Below are positions 1-4,323 of a DNA stretch of 14,243 nt, in pieces. Position numbers and translations under genes: made by a program. The notes under the pieces are model-generated. The model saw only the letters and a program-made list of their open reading frames with translations. It had not been told where the DNA came from and ran no database searches. How positions within the stretch are numbered: position 1 is the first letter of the stretch; each line of letters begins with the position of its first letter. Source of the DNA: KLAP211 sp964650085. Its GTDB lineage: Bacteria > Patescibacteriota > Dojkabacteria > J137. The DNA is taken from positions 1 through 14,243 of the forward strand of contig CAZYSE010000029.1 in NCBI GenBank assembly GCA_964650085.1, in the 5' to 3' direction.

Positions 1-1
1 T

Positions 2-556
2 GGTGATAAAAATAGTCCCCAGGTATTCATTGTTGCAACAAATGTTGGATGTACCTATTGTCATATGATAAATGGAAACAGTCTTGAAGTTAACAAGCTT
101 CACGGACAACCATTCTTGACAAAGGAGCTGGGTGGAAATTATATTCCCCCTCTACCGGAAATCAAAAAACTTGTTGATAAAGGAAAAGCATTTTTGCTTT
201 GGATATACTATAACCACGGTTCTGATAACGGTGAGATTGCGGTACAAGCTCTATATTGTGCAAATGAGAAGGGGAAGTTCTGGGAAGCTCACAATTTGTT
301 AATGAGTGACTCTGGATTTAACTTTGTTAAGGATACTCTGAAGCAAGACTTGTCAAAGACTACAGAAGTTGCAGAATTTCTAAGTGCTATTATTAGCCCT
401 AGTGAAATGAGAGCTTGCCTAGATAGTGGGAAGTATTCAGCACAGCTTACACGAGATCTCAATATAGCATCGGAACTACAGATTTCAGGAGCGCCTGATT
501 TCTTTTTAAATGGTCAAGAGTATTTAGGTGCAGTAAGTTGGACTAGTTTTAAATAA
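2..556 (+). CDS. DsbA-like thioredoxin-fold protein, 5' partial
   Basis: Probable thiol:disulfide oxidoreductase of the DsbA/Thioredoxin_4 type, incomplete at the left window edge. The open frame runs in from base 2, upstream of the first ATG at 65. That upstream stretch encodes the strand VFIVATN and the redox motif C-T-Y-C-H at bases 50-64, so starting at 65 would remove the active site. The order is normal for the family: CxxC (in-window residues 17-20), a helical segment with the typical A..ANEKGKFWEAHNLL pattern (about 83-100), then SGAPDFFLNG (162-171), whose Pro165 fits the cis-proline opposite CxxC. The stretch between CxxC and the next strand (about 35 residues, IPPLPEI) is longer than usual. 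The protein ends only about 13 residues after FFLNG, so the last helix is short. It acts outside the cytoplasm if the missing N-terminus carries a signal or anchor. It is the only + gene here and is convergent with the tRNA-Glu. The fold is fairly certain; the substrate is unknown. Confidence 0.85.
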   Translation, partial: GDKNSPQVFIVATNVGCTYCHMINGNSLEVNKLHGQPFLTKELGGNYIPPLPEIKKLVDKGKAFLLWIYYNHGSDNGEIAVQALYCANEKGKFWEAHNLLMSDSGFNFVKDTLKQDLSKTTEVAEFLSAIISPSEMRACLDSGKYSAQLTRDLNIASELQISGAPDFFLNGQEYLGAVSWTSFK

Positions 557-559
557 TAA

Positions 560-587
560 AAAAAGCACCCCGGGTAGAGTGCTTTTT
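560..587. terminator. Bidirectional intrinsic terminator
   Basis: The arms AAAAAGCAC (560-568) and GTGCTTTTT (579-587) form a 9-bp stem with a 10-nt loop. On + it follows the DsbA-like stop by 3 nt and has a run of five T. On minus it follows the tRNA-Glu by 3 nt and has seven T. It therefore serves both converging units. Confidence 0.8.
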
Positions 588-590
588 GTA

Positions 591-662
591 TGACCTCACG
601 GAGAATCGAACTCCGATTGACAGATTGAAAATCTGTTGTCCTAACCGTTAGACGATGAGGCC
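591..662 (-). tRNA. tRNA-Glu (anticodon TTC)
   Basis: The reverse complement folds into a full cloverleaf of 72 nt including the discriminator. The acceptor GGCCTCA pairs with TGAGGTC (one G-T pair). The D stem is GTC/GAC, the anticodon stem is ACAGA/TCTGT around the loop TTTTCAA (anticodon TTC), and the T stem is CGGAG/CTCCG with loop TTCGATT. The discriminator is A, and CCA is not encoded because the genome continues TAC, so CCA must be added after transcription. Its first 22 nt are also the last codons of the GIY-YIG gene. A second, damaged copy lies at 912-1010. The bidirectional hairpin at 560-587 terminates it. Confidence 0.95.
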
Positions 663-901
663 TTAATTTTACTTATAATTTCTTGTTTAATTTTCCAGTT
701 ACTTTTAATTACCAATTCTCGTTTTCGAGCATTAGCTTTACTTAAGTATTCTTCAAAATAAACAACCTTATAAGGTTTTCTTGATTTTGTTGACCTTACT
801 AAACCACTATTATGTCTTTTTAACCTCGAATCTAAGTTCTCAGTTACGCCCACATAATACCATTCAGCAGAATCACTTTTTAAGATATACAAAAAATACA
901 T
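641..901 (-). CDS. Small GIY-YIG domain protein (UPF0213/YhbQ-like), tail inside tRNA-Glu
   Basis: An 86-residue single-domain GIY-YIG protein. Visible family features: YFLYILKS at 2-9, YYVGVT at 15-20, the R..RHNSG segment at 26-33, then STK..KPYKVVYFEEY at 37-52 and ARKRE..IKS at 58-67 with the likely metal-binding Glu62. The length is normal for the UPF0213 group, whose role is poorly known (a DNA nuclease fold). The final residues KASSSNG and the TAG stop are not family sequence: they are the first 22 nt of tRNA-Glu read as codons. The start ATG lies 6 nt after a TATAAT hexamer, with only AGG touching the ATG, so a leaderless mRNA is plausible. The gene sits between an intact tRNA-Glu and a broken copy, fused to both, which suggests arrival or duplication together with the tRNA. 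The fold is secure; a mobile role is inference. Confidence 0.85.
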   Translation of the reverse strand: MYFLYILKSDSAEWYYVGVTENLDSRLKRHNSGLVRSTKSRKPYKVVYFEEYLSKANARKRELVIKSNWKIKQEIISKIKASSSNG

Positions 902-906
902 CCTAA

Positions 907-934
907 ATTATAACTCCGATTAACAGATTGTCAC
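907..934 (-). promoter_or_regulatory. Candidate promoter of the GIY-YIG gene
   Basis: On the minus strand there is a GTGACA -35-like hexamer (929-934), a 16-nt spacer and a perfect TATAAT (907-912), 6 nt before the ATG. The predicted transcript would start at or next to the start codon. The -35 half spans the junction between tRNA remnant and inserted hairpin, so the insertion may have completed this promoter. Prediction only. Confidence 0.4.
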
Positions 935-956
935 CCGTAGGGTGATCCCTTTGGGA
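931..956. repeat. Two adjacent hairpins inserted in the tRNA-Glu anticodon
   Basis: Exactly two perfect hairpins make up this insert: TCACCC-GTA-GGGTGA (931-945, 6-bp stem, triloop) and TCCC-TTT-GGGA (946-956, 4-bp stem, triloop). Aligning with the intact tRNA leaves no extra target bases. The first hairpin matches the one at 1015-1029 apart from one covarying base pair, so these look like members of a miniature palindromic repeat family. Confidence 0.75.
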
Positions 957-979
957 AAAATCTGTTGTCCTAACCGTTA

Positions 980-998
980 TCCCCCTTCGTGCGACAAG
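980..998. repeat. 19-nt insert in the D arm of the tRNA-Glu remnant
   Basis: This segment (on + TCCCCC followed by TTCGTGCGACAAG) is absent from the intact tRNA copy and splits the D-stem 5' strand from the D loop. With one flanking G it can form a weak CCTT/AAGG stem with an 8-nt loop. It is GC-rich relative to its surroundings. Its origin is not recognised. Confidence 0.6.
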
Positions 999-1014
999 GA
1001 CGATGAGGCCACTA

Positions 1015-1029
1015 TCAGCCTACGGCTGA
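1015..1029. repeat. Hairpin repeat TCAGCC-TAC-GGCTGA
   Basis: A perfect 6-bp stem with a triloop, 4 nt outside the 5' end of the tRNA-Glu remnant. Read on the minus strand it is TCAGCCGTAGGCTGA, differing from the hairpin at 931-945 only by a C-G to G-C swap in the stem. No T-run follows on either strand, so it is not a typical terminator. The remaining 1030-1138 is AT-rich, with no gene seen and a candidate minus-strand promoter at its right end. Confidence 0.65.
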
Positions 1030-1113
1030 AAAGCAAGATCCAAAGATTTAAATTCTAAAATGAAAATCTGAGAATATTGGCTATAAGGCTTAGTAGACCT
1101 ATTAGCAGGTGTA

Positions 1114-1142
1114 ATTATATAATTTTACCCTATAATATTCAA
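1114..1142 (-). promoter_or_regulatory. Candidate promoter reading into the tRNA-Glu region
   Basis: On minus: TTGAAT (1137-1142), 17-nt spacer, TATAAT (1114-1119). It overlaps the rsmE stop codon and would start near 1107, reading through the tRNA remnant, the GIY-YIG gene and the intact tRNA-Glu. It was plausibly the original promoter of the tRNA gene. Prediction only. Confidence 0.4.
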
Positions 1143-1882
1143 TCTCTATCAGCAAGGAATTTTAAGATTCCTGCAGCAACAATAGAAGCTGTTTCTGCTC
1201 TTAAAATAGTCGACCCCAAGGTATAAGGCTTTAGTTTTAGAGTATTTGTCAGATAATCATGCTCAGATGGCGAAAATCCGCCTTCTGGTCCAACGATAAA
1301 CGCAATTTTCTTTGCCTTAATCGAATCTGGGAGCTTTAAACCTTCCAACCCATCTTTATTCAGTGTAAACAAAAAGATCTCTTCTAGACCATCTAGGAGC
1401 TCTGCGTTTAGGTCCTTTAACCTGATTGTAGTTGTAACTTCTGGGATATCCATTCTTTCAGATTGTTTTGCTGCACTTCTTGCTATCTTGTTCCAACGGT
1501 CAATCTTTTTATCGGCAACATCACTTTTCATTTGAGAATACTCACATTCAACTGGAATAATTTGTGTGATGCCAATTTCAACAGCCTTTTCCACAATCCA
1601 GTCAAACATTCCTCCTTTTAAAAGGCCTTGAAATAGAATTAAGCTCATTTTATCTGAAGAATCGATTGACCTAAGTATCTCTGTTACTTCTGCGGTTACA
1701 AACTCTTTTGTTACTAGTTTTAAAGTAGCAGCGTACTCCTTCTCACCATTAAAAAGAATAACTTTGTCCTCGGCCTTTAATCGAAGTACTTTTCTTATGT
1801 GTTCGGTATCTTCTTCCTGAAGCTTTACGCTTGAACCAACAGCAATGTTTTTCCTCTCTGTAAAAAATCTATTTAGTCTCAT
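1139..1882 (-). CDS. rsmE: 16S rRNA (uracil-1498-N3)-methyltransferase RsmE
   Basis: A SPOUT-class methyltransferase using S-adenosylmethionine to methylate N3 of U1498 in 16S rRNA, in the cytoplasm. The 247 residues are the normal length. The N-terminal PUA-like part begins MRLNRFF and includes HIRKVLRLK at 28-36. The SPOUT part has LLKGGMFDWIVEKAVEIG at 87-104, IARSAAKQSERMDIPEV at 133-149, the knot motif FIVGPEGGFSP at 195-205 and LGSTILRAETA at 222-232. All key motifs are intact. The ATG at 1880-1882 gives the expected N-terminus. The gene is 18 bp behind the DsbA-like gene. A GGAG lies 23 nt before the ATG, and the gap holds a CTTCGACAAGCTCAG-type repeat. Without that repeat the GGAG would sit at a normal distance. 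It is probably co-transcribed with the upstream genes; stop is TGA. Confidence 0.95.
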   Translation of the reverse strand: MRLNRFFTERKNIAVGSSVKLQEEDTEHIRKVLRLKAEDKVILFNGEKEYAATLKLVTKEFVTAEVTEILRSIDSSDKMSLILFQGLLKGGMFDWIVEKAVEIGITQIIPVECEYSQMKSDVADKKIDRWNKIARSAAKQSERMDIPEVTTTIRLKDLNAELLDGLEEIFLFTLNKDGLEGLKLPDSIKAKKIAFIVGPEGGFSPSEHDYLTNTLKLKPYTLGSTILRAETASIVAAGILKFLADRD

Positions 1883-1883
1883 A

Positions 1884-1898
1884 CTGAGCTTGTCGAAG
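1884..1898. repeat. CTTCGACAAGCTCAG-type short interspersed repeat
   Basis: The 15-mer CTGAGCTTGTCGAAG (+), CTTCGACAAGCTCAG on minus, nearly fills the 18-bp gap between the DsbA-like stop and the rsmE start. From memory, this sequence recurs as a short interspersed repeat in many unrelated bacterial genomes; I cannot search to confirm. Only one copy is in this window. Confidence 0.55.
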
Positions 1899-1900
1899 TA

Positions 1901-2503
1901 TTATTCTCCGTGTACTTGATTAAATAATTCTGAGTTGAACTCATCAAACTTACCCTGCTCTTTTGCTGCTTCAGCTGCATAAGCGTAGGTAGTAGATGAT
2001 GCTCTCAGGAAAGGTAATTGTTTAATTTCAATATTTGCATAATCTGGAACTTCTGCTCTCAACTGTTCAACAACTTGCTCGAATTCGTAACAGAAGGAAC
2101 AGTTGTAGTCGATAAACACTTCCATGTTCACAGGGAAAACTACTTCTTCATCTGTTACTGCTTCTGCCTTTACCACTTCTAAATCTGCTTTAATTTGAGC
2201 AAAATCTCTAAGGTTGTATAGCTCTCCATTTACAAATACTGCAGGTGTACTAGCAGCACCACCTAATCGTTCTGTTCCATCTGCCGCCATAGATTTCACT
2301 CTATTATGCACACTTTCCGAATCAATATCATTCTTGAACTTTTCGATATCCATCTCCAAACCTCTAGCAATATCAAAAACGTTTACTACTTCTCGATATT
2401 TAGCTTCCACATTGCTGTTTTTGCTAGCTATTAAAAGTAATAGAACACCAAAACCTATAACAATAGTTCCGATTATCGCAACTTGGGAAAAAGTGATTTT
2501 CAT
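1901..2503 (-). CDS. Membrane-anchored DsbA-like protein with permuted halves
   Basis: A 200-residue protein with an N-terminal membrane anchor (about 7-26) and a DsbA-like domain in unusual order. First comes what is normally the C-terminal half: a helix with ARGLEMDIEKFKNDID (46-61), then GGAASTPAVFVNGELY (81-96) with the likely cis-Pro87. Then comes what is normally the N-terminal half: VNMEVFIDYNCSFC (125-138) with the redox pair Cys135/Cys138, KQLPFL (161-166), and AYAAEAAKEQGKFDEFNSELF (174-194), where the protein stops. Placed end to head the two parts give one complete DsbA fold with nothing missing or doubled, as expected for a circular permutation. The alternative is a tandem DsbA that lost both outer halves. 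The active site is predicted on the outer face of the membrane. TATAAT lies 5 nt before the ATG, so a leaderless mRNA is possible. It precedes rsmE. Confidence 0.8.
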   Translation of the reverse strand: MKITFSQVAIIGTIVIGFGVLLLLIASKNSNVEAKYREVVNVFDIARGLEMDIEKFKNDIDSESVHNRVKSMAADGTERLGGAASTPAVFVNGELYNLRDFAQIKADLEVVKAEAVTDEEVVFPVNMEVFIDYNCSFCYEFEQVVEQLRAEVPDYANIEIKQLPFLRASSTTYAYAAEAAKEQGKFDEFNSELFNQVHGE

Positions 2504-2508
2504 ATAGA

Positions 2509-2514
2509 ATTATA
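2509..2514 (-). promoter_or_regulatory. -10 element just upstream of the permuted DsbA-like gene
   Basis: A perfect TATAAT on minus, with 5 nt between it and the ATG at 2503. No Shine-Dalgarno sequence and no clear -35 are visible. Transcription would begin at about the A of the ATG, giving a leaderless mRNA. In an AT-rich gap (2504-2559) a chance match is possible. Confidence 0.4.
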
Positions 2515-2559
2515 ATAATAAGTAATTTCTAAATAATGCTTTGCTTTTGTGATCAACGG

Positions 2560-3432
2560 TTATTGTTCTACTAAAAGCTGTCTCAAGTATCCTAAATCTA
2601 AACGCTCTAGAGCTTCATCAACAGTTTCTTCTCTTAAGCTGGCGTATTCTATTATATATTGATTTAATTTATAAAGTAATGCAGGTTTCTTTAAAAGATT
2701 TTCTGCAGTTCTTTTTAAAATCTTACTTATTATACTATCAGTAAGAGGTAAACTTACAGGCGAATGTAAAACTTCTGGATTTTCTAGGGGATCTTTTCCT
2801 AGAAACTTCCAGCCTAGTCTAGGAAATAGTTGAACAATTTCATTCCATCGATATCTAAGTTTTCTGTTTATATATTCTTCAGAAAGGAAGTTTACAGATT
2901 TTGCCGAGAACTCGGTCTCCTCTAAGTGGAAGATTTCAGTAGTTGCTAATTTAAAGAGAATTGTTTCGAAGTCAAAATCCCCCTTTTCTTCATCCTCAAT
3001 CATGGACTGAAGTTCTTCGAAAGTGGCATTTGGTAAAAAAGAAACTAAATCATCTACAATATGGCTGTAGCCACTTCTAAATTCTGTGTATGGGTATTCT
3101 TTTCTGATTTTTAGTTCTGTAATTAAATCCGTAAGACTTTCGTCCAAAATCTTGTGACCAGCAATGGCTAACCCTCCATGAAGAGCTTCGTGATAAATGA
3201 TATGTGCCAGTTGGTCATCTGAATAATTTAGCGCTTTATATGGATCTATCCAAATTTCGTCTAACCCAGGCACGTAGCACGCAGGGTATTTCGGATCTGG
3301 AATTTGTAGTAACTTAAACTTGGAAGGGTTTGGATTGATTCCTAACTTATAGAGGATTTGGTCTATCCTAATCGAAAGGTACTCAAAACGATTTTCGAAG
3401 TGTATATTTTGTATCTCTAATTCTCTTTCCAC
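2560..3432 (-). CDS. Putative HExxH zinc metallopeptidase
   Basis: A 290-residue protein with a zinc-protease signature: IIYHEALHGG at 78-87 (ligands His81 and His85, catalytic Glu82), followed by ILDESLTDLIT at 95-105. Glu98, 12 residues after the second His, is the likely third ligand, in the position held by N-E-G-L-T-E in many small gluzincins. The N-terminal 75 residues carry YVPGLDEIWIDPY, a strand-turn pattern often seen before HExxH. The C-terminal 170 residues are helical and charged and I do not recognise them. No signal peptide or membrane segment is seen, so it looks cytoplasmic or soluble. The start is GTG: no other start codon lies between it and the in-frame TAG of the upstream gene 24 nt away. 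TATACT with an upstream TG lies 6 nt before GTG and there is no usable ribosome binding site. The family and substrate are unknown; the peptidase call rests on the motif. Confidence 0.7.
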   Translation of the reverse strand: MERELEIQNIHFENRFEYLSIRIDQILYKLGINPNPSKFKLLQIPDPKYPACYVPGLDEIWIDPYKALNYSDDQLAHIIYHEALHGGLAIAGHKILDESLTDLITELKIRKEYPYTEFRSGYSHIVDDLVSFLPNATFEELQSMIEDEEKGDFDFETILFKLATTEIFHLEETEFSAKSVNFLSEEYINRKLRYRWNEIVQLFPRLGWKFLGKDPLENPEVLHSPVSLPLTDSIISKILKRTAENLLKKPALLYKLNQYIIEYASLREETVDEALERLDLGYLRQLLVEQ

Positions 3433-3438
3433 ATTAAG

Positions 3439-3447
3439 AGTATAACA
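3439..3447 (-). promoter_or_regulatory. Extended -10 before the metallopeptidase gene
   Basis: TG-T-TATACT on minus (TATACT at 3439-3444), 6 nt before the GTG start and inside the 24-nt gap after the TspO-like gene. An extended -10 can work without a -35 box. It would give a leaderless transcript in addition to read-through from upstream. Confidence 0.35.
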
Positions 3448-3456
3448 CGCATACTC

Positions 3457-4215
3457 CTAAGGTATAGGCTTCAAAACAGGCTTCCTTATGTAGTTAAAGA
3501 ACCCTCTTAATAAAAACGAAATAATTGCAAAGAAAATAATTGCGAAAATGTAAAAATCTTCTGGATTATTTATCCAAATTCCAATTGCGGCCCAAACGAT
3601 TACAAAGTAGAAAGCTTTATCCTTAAATCTGTTGAGCATATACAGCCCTAAAATTATTGCAACAAACAACATTATTGCACTCCAAGTAATTTCGGATAGT
3701 CCAAATCTATTCCACTCAAGCACTGTTAGCAAAATCGCAACGTTAACAATAGTTGCTACTGAAATCCATCCTAAATATACCGAAAAAACGAGCTTAACCA
3801 CTCTTGAAACGCTCGCAGTAGAGTAAAGGCGATACAAATACATCAGTGAAATTAAGAGCAATAACATTGGAATAATACTTACTCTTATATAATCGAAGTG
3901 CCAAGCAACTAACCAAATACAATTCAATGCCGCCGCTGCTACATAAACTAATAATGACCTGTCTATAATTTCTTTGTTTTTTTTATACGTTGTTATACTC
4001 CAAATAGCGTACAAGCCCAGCAGTAGATATATTAATCCCCAGATTGCAAATATAAACCCAGTTGGTGTGAAAAGAGTAAAGTACTTATCTGAAATTGCAT
4101 TTGTATAAACGTTATTTAAGGGTAATGCAGCAGCTAGCAAATTAAAAACAACTACAAAAATTGAAGCAACTAGAATAATTAAAGGTGCGGAATATTCTTT
4201 TAATTTTTTAAACAT
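3457..4215 (-). CDS. TspO/MBR-like tryptophan-rich integral membrane protein
   Basis: A 252-residue, very hydrophobic protein with about eight predicted membrane segments (roughly 9-31, 52-73, 87-105, 112-130, 138-165, 174-194, 201-216, 221-240). The pattern is that of the longer TspO/MBR-related proteins: FTPTGFIFAIWGLIYLLLGLY at 49-69, ALNCIWLVAWHFD at 96-108 and SVYLGWISVATIVNVA at 145-160, with conserved Trp59, Trp101, Trp105 and Trp150. TspO proteins bind tetrapyrroles or hydrophobic ligands and act in stress responses, but the function of this long branch is not established, so no symbol is given. The short C-terminal tail is basic. The ATG has no Shine-Dalgarno sequence. A TATAAT lies 21 nt upstream, so this is probably the first gene of a unit running through the metallopeptidase and DsbA-like gene to rsmE. 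Confidence 0.75.
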   Translation of the reverse strand: MFKKLKEYSAPLIILVASIFVVVFNLLAAALPLNNVYTNAISDKYFTLFTPTGFIFAIWGLIYLLLGLYAIWSITTYKKNKEIIDRSLLVYVAAAALNCIWLVAWHFDYIRVSIIPMLLLLISLMYLYRLYSTASVSRVVKLVFSVYLGWISVATIVNVAILLTVLEWNRFGLSEITWSAIMLFVAIILGLYMLNRFKDKAFYFVIVWAAIGIWINNPEDFYIFAIIFFAIISFLLRGFFNYIRKPVLKPIP

Positions 4216-4236
4216 AACTTTAGGTGTAAATACTCT

Positions 4237-4242
4237 ATTATA
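4237..4242 (-). promoter_or_regulatory. Candidate -10 of the TspO-like gene and its unit
   Basis: TATAAT on minus, 21 nt before the ATG, giving a predicted leader of about 15 nt without a Shine-Dalgarno sequence. No good -35 is visible. It lies just past the terminator of the upstream surface-protein gene, as expected for a new transcription unit. Confidence 0.4.
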
Positions 4243-4254
4243 TATTTAATTTTT

Positions 4255-4304
4255 ACAAAAGAAACCCCCTCTCCTACGCTAAAGCTTCGGAGAGCAGGGC
4301 TTCT
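4255..4304 (-). terminator. Strong intrinsic terminator of the surface-protein gene
   Basis: A long imperfect palindrome: on + the arms AGAAACCCCCTCTCC (4260-4274) and GGAGAGCAGGGCTTCT (4289-4304), with further pairing inward through TACGCT/AGCTTC. On minus it is followed by TTTTGT. It starts 19 nt after the stop of the 2037-residue protein. The arms are far GC-richer than the surroundings and the core (CTACGCTAAAGCTTCGG) looks repeat-derived. Confidence 0.8.
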
Positions 4305-4323
4305 TACGAAATCTACTATTTTC

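Larger units (their letters stand above)
912..1010 (-). pseudogene. tRNA-Glu remnant interrupted by two short inserts
   Basis: Three blocks (912-930, 957-979, 999-1010; 54 nt) match the intact tRNA-Glu (609-662) with a single difference (922 against 619). They cover the acceptor 5' strand, D arm, anticodon arm and the start of the T arm. A 26-nt insert (931-956) falls between anticodon bases 35 and 36. A 19-nt insert (980-998) falls between the D-stem 5' strand and the D loop. After CGGAGTT the sequence leaves the tRNA and runs into the GIY-YIG start, so the second T-stem strand and the acceptor 3' strand are missing. It cannot make a normal tRNA. Near-identity of the remaining blocks implies a recent duplication and recent inserts. 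Confidence 0.85.

Noticed and set aside
912..1010. Second tRNA-Glu copy as a functional intron-containing tRNA
   Set aside because: The T-stem partner and the acceptor 3' strand are absent, so removing the inserts would not restore a cloverleaf. The inserts are also far too small for a group I intron.
1044..1069. AGATTT...AAATCT hairpin as rsmE terminator
   Set aside because: Only A-T rich pairing with a 14-nt loop and no T-run; expected by chance in this composition.
2214..2507. 97-codon + strand open frame opposite the DsbA-like gene
   Set aside because: Antisense shadow: no known motif, and the minus frame holds the CxxC and cis-Pro motifs.
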